Origin: Acidobacteriota bacterium
GTDB lineage: Bacteria > Acidobacteriota > Blastocatellia > RBC074
Assembly (NCBI GenBank): GCA_016715865.1
Contig: JADJXM010000002.1
Span: forward strand, 186,001-250,000
Length of the DNA: 64,000 nucleotides
Direction of reading: 5' to 3'
This document shows, in pieces, positions 9,865 to 18,459 of the stretch (the first letter of the stretch is position 1; every line of letters starts with the position of its first letter). The notes under the pieces are model-generated. The model did no database searches, had not been told where the DNA came from, and saw only the letters and a program-made list of their open reading frames with translations. The translations under genes and the position numbers were made by a program.

Positions 9865-9902
9865 ATTTCTTTGGAAGAATCGGACATGCGGCCGTGTATC
9901 TT

Positions 9903-11495
9903 ATGGATCGTATAGCAAGGCTGGCTAAGGCCTCTGCCGGAGCCTGCCAAAATCATAAAATCTGGTTGCTGAGTATCGTCTCTCTGTTCTACCTGATCGT
10001 TATTGGGCAGATAAGTTTGCGGAAACAACTCGAGAACGACGAACTCTTCACGCTCAACATTGCCATGCTTCCGGGCTTTGGCGAAGTCTGGGCTGCTCTG
10101 CTGACGGGCGCAGAGCAATTGCCGCCGTTTTTTTATGTAATCACGCGTGTTTCGCTGTCATTGTTCGGGGAGAATAACCTGGCACTCAGATTGCCTGCGA
10201 TACTGGGAGTCTGGGTAATGGGCCTTTGCCTCTTCGCATTCGTTACCAAAAGATCAACAGCACTCTACGGCCTGACAGCCATGCTGTTTCCTTTGATAAC
10301 TGGCGCTTACTATTACGCGTTTGAAGCCCGGCCATACGGACTGGTGCTGGGTTTTTCAGGTCTCGGATTGATCTGTTGGCAGTCGTGGGCTGACGGAGAA
10401 AAGCGTGCGTTGTCATTAGCCGGATTGACGCTCAGTCTGGCGGCAGCTGTTTCCTGTCATTATTACGCCGTCCTGATTCTGATTCCTTTCGCTTGTGGTC
10501 AGGCTGCGCGCATGTTAGCGCGACGACGACCTGATTATTGGATCTGGGCAGCAATGGCGGCATCATTAACTCCGCTGCTTTTTTTTCTCCCTTTGATCAG
10601 GAGTGCGAGGTCTTACTCAGCCGCTTTCTGGGCCAGACCAGGTTGGAGCGACATCACCGGTTTTTACTACTTTATGCTCATTTCGGCGGCGGTTCCGCTG
10701 ACGCTGATATTGATACTGACATTTTGTTATACGGCATTTATTGCCACCCAAGAGTCCGAAAGTGACGCGACGTTTAGCTTCGGTCTGTTCCGGCATGAAC
10801 TGGTTGCGGCTATCGGATTTCTGAGTATTCCAATTGTCGCAGTCGCGATGGCGATGTATATCACCCGGGCCTTTACATACCGATATGCGTTGCCGGCGAC
10901 ACTGGGATTGGCGATTCTGCTATCGTTTGCCTTTAGACATTTGATACGAGGCCGAGATACGTTGACGATCATCCTTGTGCTTTTGCTGGCGTTCAGCTTT
11001 GTAAGCAGAGCCGGAAAGACACTTCACGAGTCCGCCAGGGTGGTGAATAGCCGTGAGGGTACTGTCAAAATGCTGCTCTCGGCACAAAACACGAGCCTTC
11101 CGGTTGTTTGCAGCGATCCTCACACTTTTCTGGTGTTGTCACATTATGCGCCGCCGCAACTTCGTTCAAGGCTGGCATACCTGGCAGATCCCGAGGCTTC
11201 CATGCGCTATCTGGGCCACGACAGCCTCGAGCGAGGTATGCTCGATCTGCTGAAGCCATGGTTCAGGTTAAACGTTCAGGAGTTTCAACCATTCATTGAT
11301 TCCAGAAGGCAGTTTCTACTTTGTGGCGGTCCTGATCATTTTTTGAATTGGGTGCTTCAGGATTTAGTCTCGACCGGAAGGCGCGTTGAATTACTGGATC
11401 GTAGTGGGGATTCTCTATTATTCCTCGTAAGTATGGACAAACGGCCCGGAACTTTCGATCAGGGTGGTCAGGAGATTAAGAAACAATCGGAGTGA
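9903..11495 (+). CDS. GT39-like polytopic glycosyltransferase (ArnT/PMT fold)
   Basis: About 530 residues with roughly ten or more hydrophobic helices. The first periplasmic loop contains R-K-Q-L-E-N-D-E-L-F, the Asp-Glu position expected of GT39/ArnT enzymes, which move sugars from polyprenyl-phosphate donors on the outer face of the inner membrane. A soluble C-terminal domain follows the helices. GTG at 9894 is an alternative start to ATG 9903. The stop lies 3 bp before the next gene. Acceptor and sugar unknown. Confidence 0.82.
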   Translation: MDRIARLAKASAGACQNHKIWLLSIVSLFYLIVIGQISLRKQLENDELFTLNIAMLPGFGEVWAALLTGAEQLPPFFYVITRVSLSLFGENNLALRLPAILGVWVMGLCLFAFVTKRSTALYGLTAMLFPLITGAYYYAFEARPYGLVLGFSGLGLICWQSWADGEKRALSLAGLTLSLAAAVSCHYYAVLILIPFACGQAARMLARRRPDYWIWAAMAASLTPLLFFLPLIRSARSYSAAFWARPGWSDITGFYYFMLISAAVPLTLILILTFCYTAFIATQESESDATFSFGLFRHELVAAIGFLSIPIVAVAMAMYITRAFTYRYALPATLGLAILLSFAFRHLIRGRDTLTIILVLLLAFSFVSRAGKTLHESARVVNSREGTVKMLLSAQNTSLPVVCSDPHTFLVLSHYAPPQLRSRLAYLADPEASMRYLGHDSLERGMLDLLKPWFRLNVQEFQPFIDSRRQFLLCGGPDHFLNWVLQDLVSTGRRVELLDRSGDSLLFLVSMDKRPGTFDQGGQEIKKQSE

Positions 11496-11498
11496 CAC

Positions 11499-13220
11499 GT
11501 GGACAGTTTTAAAGGAAAGGAGTTTATCGCTGTTCTGGTTCTGTCAGTATTGGCCATACTGAGCTGGCTCCCACGCCTTGCTGGACCAATTGATTTGAGA
11601 TGGGACGGCGCCGCCTACTATGTGCTTGGTACTGCCCTCGCAGGGGGCAAGGGATATAGACTGCTCAATGAGCCGGGTGAAATTCAAACCACCCTCCACC
11701 CACCGATGCTGCCACTGATCGTTGCATTACATCAACTGGCGCTGCAAACAGATGATATTGTGACCGTCGGCCGGTGGTTGCGATGCTTTTCCCTCATTAT
11801 ATTTGTTGCCTACGTTATCGCCACTTACTTTATGCTCAGACTGTTCCTGCCGCCGGGTTACTCCGTCCTGGCTGGAATGATATGTCTGCTTCAGCTCCAT
11901 ACCGTTTTCATGTCTGACTTGAATTTCCCTGAAATCCAGTTCAGTCTGGCAACCGTCCTCTTCACTTTGTGTAATGCGAAGCACAGCAACCTCCCGCAGG
12001 GTATTTTAAGAGCGGCACTGTCAGTAATAGCATTTGCTTTACGAACCATCGGTATCGCGTTACTCGTTGCGTGGATGATTGAGAGCGTATTTCAGCGCAG
12101 ATACAAACAGGCGGTGATGCGACTGGTTATTCTCCTGGTCCCTGTCATTTGCTGGATAATGTATATTGCTCATGTTGAATCAGGTCAAGAATATAAAAAT
12201 CTCTTATACGAATACCAGCGCGCTGATTACGCTTACGTAAATGTTAGTTATGCTAGAAACATGAAACTGAAAGATCCATTTATTCCCGAATTGGGTTACG
12301 CCACATTGGAAGATAGATTTGGCCGCTTTTTCAGTAATCTGTCGATCATGCCCATCACATTGGGTGAAGCTGTGAGCGTGAAGAAAGACCTATGGAGCTT
12401 GTTGCGGCAGGAATTTAATGCGCGAGTTGGTTATTCGATGCTTCATTCAAAAATCGTTGATATCACGCTGATATGCCTGGTTCTTTTTATCGCTGGAGGT
12501 ATCTGGCATCAATTGGCTTCGCGTCAGTACTTTATCCCGTTTTACACATTACTTTCTATGGCCTTGATATGTGTCACGCCGTGGCAGGTGCAATTCAACC
12601 GTTATATGGCGCCTCTGGCGCCATTTCTTGTGCTTTCGTTCTTTCTGGGACTTAAGATAGCTGTTGGCAGGGTTGCAAGGTTGATGCCGTCGAAGGAAAG
12701 TATAATCAACCGATGTTTGATTTGCCTGGTCATTACTCCGATACTTGTTTCACAATTCGCCGTGTTGGTCATGCTCTATACAAAATGGCATCAGAAAGCA
12801 GCAATTGCCGATACGAATGGTCTGAAAGTCGACTACAGACTTTTCTTTTATTACGACATCGACAGGGCGACAGATGCAGGACTGGACTGGATAAAGAAAC
12901 GCGCCCGGGGCGGTGAAGTGATCGCGGCGACCAATCCACAATGGGCTTATCTGCGCACTGGAGTCAAATCTGTCCTGCCTCCGCTTGAGATTGACGTTCG
13001 TGAAGCACAGCGATTATTGGACAGTGTCCCGATCAGGTATCTCATGGTGGACGATGGCATTTTTCATAAATACACGTCACGAGTTGTTGCGGAAAATCCA
13101 GCTCGCTGGCTTAAAGTGTACACCTCTCCCTCAACCGACACGAGCAGAGAAAATGATGGTGGAAAGATAGAGATATACGAACGTGTCGGTAAACCTCAAA
13201 TACGAAAGAAACCGAGATGA
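11499..13220 (+). CDS. GT39-like polytopic glycosyltransferase
   Basis: 573 residues from a GTG start. An N-terminal membrane helix is followed by a loop with R-W-D-G-A-A-Y-Y (about 31-38), whose acidic residue fits the GT39 catalytic position, then about nine hydrophobic segments and a periplasmic tail of about 130 residues. It overlaps the next GT2 gene by 4 bp (ATGA), indicating translational coupling. That pairing (polyprenyl-phosphate sugar synthase plus GT39) is a common two-step export glycosylation arrangement. The specific sugar is unknown. Confidence 0.8.
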   Translation: MDSFKGKEFIAVLVLSVLAILSWLPRLAGPIDLRWDGAAYYVLGTALAGGKGYRLLNEPGEIQTTLHPPMLPLIVALHQLALQTDDIVTVGRWLRCFSLIIFVAYVIATYFMLRLFLPPGYSVLAGMICLLQLHTVFMSDLNFPEIQFSLATVLFTLCNAKHSNLPQGILRAALSVIAFALRTIGIALLVAWMIESVFQRRYKQAVMRLVILLVPVICWIMYIAHVESGQEYKNLLYEYQRADYAYVNVSYARNMKLKDPFIPELGYATLEDRFGRFFSNLSIMPITLGEAVSVKKDLWSLLRQEFNARVGYSMLHSKIVDITLICLVLFIAGGIWHQLASRQYFIPFYTLLSMALICVTPWQVQFNRYMAPLAPFLVLSFFLGLKIAVGRVARLMPSKESIINRCLICLVITPILVSQFAVLVMLYTKWHQKAAIADTNGLKVDYRLFFYYDIDRATDAGLDWIKKRARGGEVIAATNPQWAYLRTGVKSVLPPLEIDVREAQRLLDSVPIRYLMVDDGIFHKYTSRVVAENPARWLKVYTSPSTDTSRENDGGKIEIYERVGKPQIRKKPR

Positions 13221-13927
13221 GAGTGCTTGTCGCAATCCCCGCTTATAACGAGGAGATCGCCATTGAGAGAATAATCCGAGAGGTGCAGAAAACGCTGCGG
13301 GACTTCGATCTGCTCATAGTCAACGATGGTTCACAAGATGAAACTGGTCAGGTACTTGATCGCCTTGGAGTGACGACTGCGACGCACTTATGTAACCTCG
13401 GTTATGGTCGTGCAATTCAAACTGCAATAAAATACGCACTCAGGTATAACTATGATGTTTTGATCACGCTGGATGCGGATGGGCAGCATCTGCCAGATGA
13501 AGTGTCAGGTTTATATAACGCAAATAAGAATCAGGATTGGGACATGTTGATCGGCTCCCGTTATGTTAAAACTCATGACTATTCACAGGTGCCGTTCGGG
13601 CGGCGAATTGGTATGCGACTCTTTTCGTTGCTGGTCCGGGTAGTTACGGGGCATCACATATATGATACGACATCCGGAATGAAGGTTATGAGGCGATCTG
13701 TCTTTGAAACGCTGACCCGCTGGCGGTTTATTGACTTCCATGCTGAATCGATTGTATTCCTGCTGCGGCTGGGCTATCGAATCCGGGAATATCCCATTAC
13801 AGTCGTCAATCGCAAGCAGGGACGATCAATGTACACCGCGTTGAGCCATATCACCTACCCCCTGAAGACCTCTCTTATCATGCTGCTCAGCGTGGTTCAG
13901 GCGGAATTGACGAGAAGAAGGAAATAA
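13217..13927 (+). CDS. GT2 polyprenyl-phosphate sugar transferase (dolichol-phosphate mannosyltransferase-like)
   Basis: 236 residues. N-terminal VAIPAYNEE, IVNDGSQDET (about 35) and the D-x-D motif LDADGQH (about 83-89) define a DPM1/GtrB-like GT2. It is expected to load a sugar onto undecaprenyl phosphate for the GT39 protein encoded upstream. The C-terminus carries hydrophobic stretches but not a full GtrB two-helix anchor. Followed after 2 bp by a DUF2304 gene, a recurrent neighbour of this GT2 subfamily. Confidence 0.9.
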   Translation: MRVLVAIPAYNEEIAIERIIREVQKTLRDFDLLIVNDGSQDETGQVLDRLGVTTATHLCNLGYGRAIQTAIKYALRYNYDVLITLDADGQHLPDEVSGLYNANKNQDWDMLIGSRYVKTHDYSQVPFGRRIGMRLFSLLVRVVTGHHIYDTTSGMKVMRRSVFETLTRWRFIDFHAESIVFLLRLGYRIREYPITVVNRKQGRSMYTALSHITYPLKTSLIMLLSVVQAELTRRRK

Positions 13928-13929
13928 TC

Positions 13930-14307
13930 ATGACGTTACATGGGATTATTGTTCTGATCCTGGTTGGGCTGGTGCTGATGGTCTGGATTTTAGATCTTGT
14001 ACGGCGCGATCGACTTTACGTTGGATATGGTGCAGTCTTCATTATTCCGATCGTTTGCGTCATACTAGTTCTCTCATTGCCACAACTCCTCAGTTATATT
14101 ACACGATTGATTGGGGCGATCTTTCCTGCCTCGGCATTGACGCTGTTGGCGCTCTGTTTCATCGTTTTCATGCTTGTTTATATTCTGACTCAGGTGACGA
14201 TCGTTTCGAATCGCCTGGCTGTCGTGGTGCAGGAACTTGCAATTCAGCGGGCGAAGGATGCTAACAATACAAATGCGCTTAACAGTCCGAGGGCAGGCGA
14301 CAAGTGA
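13930..14307 (+). CDS. DUF2304 family small membrane protein
   Basis: 125 residues with three predicted membrane helices (about 4-22, 32-52, 62-90) and a short charged C-terminal coiled segment containing SNRLAVVVQELA. This is the DUF2304 architecture, usually found next to GT2 polyprenyl-phosphate sugar transferases and assumed to anchor or assist them. It overlaps the following gene by 4 bp. Molecular function is not established. Confidence 0.82.
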   Translation: MTLHGIIVLILVGLVLMVWILDLVRRDRLYVGYGAVFIIPIVCVILVLSLPQLLSYITRLIGAIFPASALTLLALCFIVFMLVYILTQVTIVSNRLAVVVQELAIQRAKDANNTNALNSPRAGDK

Positions 14308-15299
14308 ACGGCCATGATCAGCCGGAAGGGTTTCCTGCATATATCCCTGTTTCGATAGTTGTGGCCACCCTCGATCGCCCGGACGACTTGCGTGAATGCT
14401 TATCTTCGCTTGTCAATCAGGAGACGACCCGCACGATAGAGATCATCGTGGTTGATAATCACCCTTCATCCGGATTGACTGCCCCAGTAGTTGCAGAGTT
14501 TCCAGGTGTAAAGCTTTTGATAGAGCGGCGACGCGGATTGGCCTACGCAAGAAATAAAGGCTTTAAGGCGGCCTGTGGAGAGATCGTTGTAACCACGGAT
14601 GATGACGTGATCGTTCCTGCCCATTGGCTCGAAACTCTGTTGCGGCCTTTTGTTAAACCGGATGTCATGGTTGTCACGGGAAACGTCGTACCGTGGCAGT
14701 TGGAAACCGCGGCGCAACGCCTGTTTGAAGCTTACGGAGGGCTGGGTCGTGGCGCTGAAAAGCGTATCGTAAACGGAGAGTGGTTCCGGCGATGTCGCAC
14801 CGCAGTTCCGACCTGGTCGCTCGGTGCGACAGCCAACGCAGCCTTTCGGGCCTCCATTTTCAGTCATCAGCGGATCGGACTGATGGACGAGGCGCTCGGG
14901 CCCGGCATGCCCTCCGGCGTTGGCGAAGACACCTATCTCTTCTACAAAGTACTCAAGGCAGGTCTCAAAATCGTCTATGAGCCTGATGCATATGTCTGGC
15001 ATAAGCACCGTCGTGATTTATCAGCTTTGCGTCGTCAACTCTTCGATTACAGCAAGGGGCATGTCGCGTATCAGCTGACCACGTTATTTCGTGACGGCGA
15101 CTTGCGGGCCGTCACCTATCTGGTGTTTATTCTGCCCTGGATACACATCCGGCGGGCACTGCGATCTATTTTTGATCGAAGCGGATACCCGCTCTCATTA
15201 CTGCTTCTGGAGGTCGCAGGGAATCTGGTCGGACCATGGGCTTTATGGCGGTCACGGCGGCGAGTCAAACGCGAAAGGATCGGCGGAATTTATGATTGA
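14304..15299 (+). CDS. GT2 family glycosyltransferase
   Basis: 331 residues from a GTG start that overlaps the DUF2304 stop by 4 bp. Motifs in order are VSIVVATLDRPD, VVDNHPS, TTDDDVIVP (about 98-106, the metal-binding D-x-D) and GVGEDTYL (about 205, the acceptor-activating E-D). This is a typical inverting GT-A enzyme adding a sugar during oligosaccharide assembly. The C-terminus has a weak hydrophobic patch. Its 3' end overlaps the convergent epimerase gene by 48 bp; both frames look natural there. Confidence 0.9.
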   Translation: MNGHDQPEGFPAYIPVSIVVATLDRPDDLRECLSSLVNQETTRTIEIIVVDNHPSSGLTAPVVAEFPGVKLLIERRRGLAYARNKGFKAACGEIVVTTDDDVIVPAHWLETLLRPFVKPDVMVVTGNVVPWQLETAAQRLFEAYGGLGRGAEKRIVNGEWFRRCRTAVPTWSLGATANAAFRASIFSHQRIGLMDEALGPGMPSGVGEDTYLFYKVLKAGLKIVYEPDAYVWHKHRRDLSALRRQLFDYSKGHVAYQLTTLFRDGDLRAVTYLVFILPWIHIRRALRSIFDRSGYPLSLLLLEVAGNLVGPWALWRSRRRVKRERIGGIYD

Positions 15300-16340
15300 T
15301 TCAATTAATTCGGTCATTGTAGTCTTCAGGTCATACTGGAGTGACCAGCCGGGGTAATCCTGTTGAAACTTGCGCAAGTCGCTGATCCACCATATATGAT
15401 CCCCGATTCGTGCCTGTTCACTGAGCGACCACTGAAGTTTGTGACCAGACAATGCCTCGACATCGCGAATCGCTTCAAGCACCGAGCAGTTGTTCTTTCG
15501 TGAGCCTCCGAGATTATAGACAGCTCCTGTTTGCGGCGACTGATAGAAATGCCAGAAGGCGTGCACCAGGTCGAAGGCGTGCATGATGTCACGTACCTGT
15601 TTCCCACTGTAGCCGTTGATAATGTATGGCCGCCCTGTTAGTGCACACTTTATCAAATAAGATAGAAACCCGTGTAGTTCAGCCCCGGCCTGGGCGGGAC
15701 CGGTTATACATCCGCATCGAAAAACAGCGGTCTTGATGTCGAAGTACCGCCCGTATTCCTGAGTCATAATGTCCGCACTCAATTTGCTCGCTCCGAAAAC
15801 ACTGTGCATGGATTGGTCAATAGAAAGACCTTCGTCAATACCATGCGTGGCGTAGGGGTGCTCCGGGGAGATCTCCCACCTGGTTTCCATCTCGATCAGC
15901 GGCAGGCGATTCGGGGCATCGCCATAGACCTTGTTTGTTGACGTAAAGATGAAGACCGCTCCCGGGCAATAACGTCGAACGGCTTCGAGAAGAACCAGGG
16001 TGCCGGTTGCGTTGATCGAGAAATCTGTCAGCGGATTCTGTGATGCCCAGTCATGACTGGGTTGTGCTGCCGCGTGTATAACCATGGTGATTGCCTTGCC
16101 GTAGTGAGCAAACACCCCCTCGATGCCATCCCGGTCACAAACGTCAATCTCATAGTGTCGGTAATCAGTCAGATCATGAAGCAATCTTTCCGTGATGCGA
16201 CGTGTTGACCCATCTGATCCAAAGAATTGTTCACGCAAGTGGTTGTCAATGCCAACCACAGACATTCCTTTTGACTGCATAAAGCGAGCAGCTTTGCTTC
16301 CTACCAGCCCGGATGATCCCGTTATAACTGCGACCGACAT
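15252..16340 (-). CDS. NAD-dependent sugar epimerase, CDP-paratose 2-epimerase-like
   Basis: 362 residues, extended SDR fold. The Rossmann motif GSSGLVG occupies residues 8-14. STNKVYGD (about 150) is diagnostic of the CDP-paratose/CDP-tyvelose epimerase group. The usual Y-x-x-x-K catalytic motif reads FGASK, with Phe in place of Tyr; my recollection is that a subgroup of this family shares this. It probably converts a nucleotide sugar for the adjacent glycan locus. Start supported by GAGGAG eight bases upstream. No sugar-nucleotide synthetase is present in the window, so the substrate is unproven. Confidence 0.85.
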   Translation of the reverse strand: MSVAVITGSSGLVGSKAARFMQSKGMSVVGIDNHLREQFFGSDGSTRRITERLLHDLTDYRHYEIDVCDRDGIEGVFAHYGKAITMVIHAAAQPSHDWASQNPLTDFSINATGTLVLLEAVRRYCPGAVFIFTSTNKVYGDAPNRLPLIEMETRWEISPEHPYATHGIDEGLSIDQSMHSVFGASKLSADIMTQEYGRYFDIKTAVFRCGCITGPAQAGAELHGFLSYLIKCALTGRPYIINGYSGKQVRDIMHAFDLVHAFWHFYQSPQTGAVYNLGGSRKNNCSVLEAIRDVEALSGHKLQWSLSEQARIGDHIWWISDLRKFQQDYPGWSLQYDLKTTMTELIESIINSADPFAFDSPP

Positions 16341-16411
16341 GTTTTACTCCTCAACATTTATATTTAGATACCTGCCATGGTGAAAAATATTGTTTATTCG
16401 CTCAAGCGAAA

Positions 16412-17926
16412 TCATGTCGTGCCATTAACTATCCGGTAGACTCGGAAGTCTGCGTTCGTGTATGTCTCCGCAAATCGCTCACGGTTCCTGTCAATGAAAT
16501 TAAGAATAAACTGCTGATCCCAGGGTTCGACATACAGAGGGCCGACTATAAGGTAGGAGGCTTTAATCCCCTTGAAAAAATCGAACAGCTCCTTATCCTC
16601 CATCGGAATGTGCCAAACTGCAGCCGGTCGTTCGGTGAAAAGGGAGAGCGCTCTCGGTTTGCGAAAGATGATCACATCATTTTCGCCTGTCTCTTGCTTA
16701 ATGTAATCAAAAAGTTGCTGTACTTCATTGGTGGAGATGCCATTCCGGATCGGGCCATAATTAAGCCTGGTATATTGACCGGCGTAAGAGGCAAGAACCG
16801 CGATTGATACTCCTGCAAATATGAGCCTTTCCACTCTTCGTTGCCGACGGGCGGCAATACATGAGATCGCCTTTATTCCGATAAATGAATAGAAAATAAA
16901 TAGCGGGATTAAAGGCATCGCAAATCTCAATTCCAGCTGTATCGGCAGGACAATGAGCGGGCCCAGATAGAAAGGCACAAACAACTCGAAGCATGTTATG
17001 TTTTTTTCACCAAGCCTGGTTATGAAACCTGTGACAGATAGCATTAACAGCACTGCAAACAGTGCCAGTCCAAAAAAATTACTGTAGCCGTTAGCAAAAA
17101 ACAAGGAGACATGTCGAGTCAGCTCGAAAGACATGGACGCCATGATATTGAATATGTTAAATCCAAAGTGGTCAGTGTAAGCGCTGATACTGTGCGATGT
17201 TCCCGACTGAATGAAAACAAAAGCGATTGCCATCAGCAGGATCAATCCGGAGAGGACGTCAAGCTTTTTGTTCTTAAGCAGATAGTATATGAATGTGCAA
17301 GGGATTAATATCAGACCGATGGATCGAGTGCCATATGCCAGATAGTGTGAGATTGCAATCAGAAGAGCGTATATTAATCGTCTCAACATGGACCTGGATA
17401 CCCGATGTGAGTTGTGAATCAGGAAGAAGCTCAGGTATGTAAATAACAGAAAGGGCAGATCTGAAACGATGCTGTCTTTGAATAGCCAGAACTGGGGGTT
17501 GAACCCCACGAGCGCGATCAAAATCGGCAGGTAGGGCCATGGAAGCTCATTTCTGAAAGAGAGATACATGGTATACAGCGATATCATGAAGATCAGTATA
17601 ATTTCCACTTTCATCGCTGTCAGGTTAAGACCCATCAGCTTGTAAACCGGCGCCAGCAGCAAAGGGAAGACAGGCGGGTAGGTCTTCGGGCCGATCACAT
17701 AACGGGGATTGTAAATATAGCCGGTATCGGCATATGGCCTGCCCTCGACAATGTTCCGAGCATGATTGATATACATGCCAAAATCGTCACCCCAGTCATG
17801 ACCTTGCCTGATCGTTGATAAGTGGAACGCACCCAGCGCAAATATAATCAGTATAGAAAACAGTAAGTTCTTGTGGTCTGTTGCCTGAGAAGCGGATGTC
17901 TCCCACAACCAATAATTGAGTTTCAT
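16412..17926 (-). CDS. Polytopic membrane protein, GT39-like
   Basis: 504 residues from ATG 17926, chosen because GGAG sits seven bases upstream; a longer frame to 17989 lacks a ribosome site. Starts MKLNYWLWE, with about eleven hydrophobic helices. The first loop contains H-D-W-G-D-D-F-G-M-Y, acidic residues that fit a GT39/PMT catalytic loop, followed by G-x-P-Y-A-D. The C-terminal soluble part has a short alpha/beta region. Same strand as the epimerase, 71 bp upstream of it. Probably a lipid-linked sugar transferase of the glycan locus; acceptor unknown. Confidence 0.75.
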   Translation of the reverse strand: MKLNYWLWETSASQATDHKNLLFSILIIFALGAFHLSTIRQGHDWGDDFGMYINHARNIVEGRPYADTGYIYNPRYVIGPKTYPPVFPLLLAPVYKLMGLNLTAMKVEIILIFMISLYTMYLSFRNELPWPYLPILIALVGFNPQFWLFKDSIVSDLPFLLFTYLSFFLIHNSHRVSRSMLRRLIYALLIAISHYLAYGTRSIGLILIPCTFIYYLLKNKKLDVLSGLILLMAIAFVFIQSGTSHSISAYTDHFGFNIFNIMASMSFELTRHVSLFFANGYSNFFGLALFAVLLMLSVTGFITRLGEKNITCFELFVPFYLGPLIVLPIQLELRFAMPLIPLFIFYSFIGIKAISCIAARRQRRVERLIFAGVSIAVLASYAGQYTRLNYGPIRNGISTNEVQQLFDYIKQETGENDVIIFRKPRALSLFTERPAAVWHIPMEDKELFDFFKGIKASYLIVGPLYVEPWDQQFILNFIDRNRERFAETYTNADFRVYRIVNGTT

Positions 17927-18039
17927 GCTGAGGCTCCGGATTTGATCATAGATAATATCCACTAAGGGCGTCAGTGCAGGCGTCGTCATATAACATTTAG
18001 ATAGGAGCAGTCTTGACCAGTCATAAAAGGAGTTCTCAG

Positions 18040-18450
18040 ATGGCGCCCGGAATAACGGTCAGATCGTCGACGATCGATGGACAGGGGTGTTTTGCAACGG
18101 CCAGGTTCTTAAAGGGGCGTAAGATCGCCGAATACGTGGGTGAACGAATCTCGCGGCGTGAGATCGCAAGGCGGCTTCGTGGCAGACGCCGGATTCACAT
18201 CTGTGCAGTCGATTCCTACTGGGCGATCGACGGAAGCAGGATGGGAAACGGGACTCAGTTCATAAACCATTCCTGCGAACCCAACTGCAATCTTCGCATC
18301 ATCCGCGGTCATATCCTGTTTTTTGCCCTTCGGGATATCGAGCCTGGCGAAGAGATAGTGCTCGACTACGAATACTCCTATCATTCTGACCGCAAGCAGT
18401 GTTCCTGCGGGTCTCGGAAATGCCGTGGAAAAATAAACAAGCTCGAGTAA
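18040..18450 (+). CDS. SET-domain protein lysine methyltransferase
   Basis: 136 residues. ATG 18040 is preferred over an upstream TTG (18013) because AAAAGGAG lies at 18025-18032. The protein is a bare SET domain: GQGCFA near the N-terminus, E-Y-V-G-E-R-I, then NHSCEPNC (N76-C83), the SAM- and substrate-binding core, GEEIVLDY, and a post-SET C-x-C-x4-C (C121, C123, C128) that can bind zinc together with C79. These are the features of eukaryote-type lysine methyltransferases; bacterial members exist. The target is unknown. It converges with the AAA+ ATPase gene, the stops being 9 bp apart. Confidence 0.92.
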   Translation: MAPGITVRSSTIDGQGCFATARFLKGRKIAEYVGERISRREIARRLRGRRRIHICAVDSYWAIDGSRMGNGTQFINHSCEPNCNLRIIRGHILFFALRDIEPGEEIVLDYEYSYHSDRKQCSCGSRKCRGKINKLE

Positions 18451-18459
18451 TGAGTCGTC

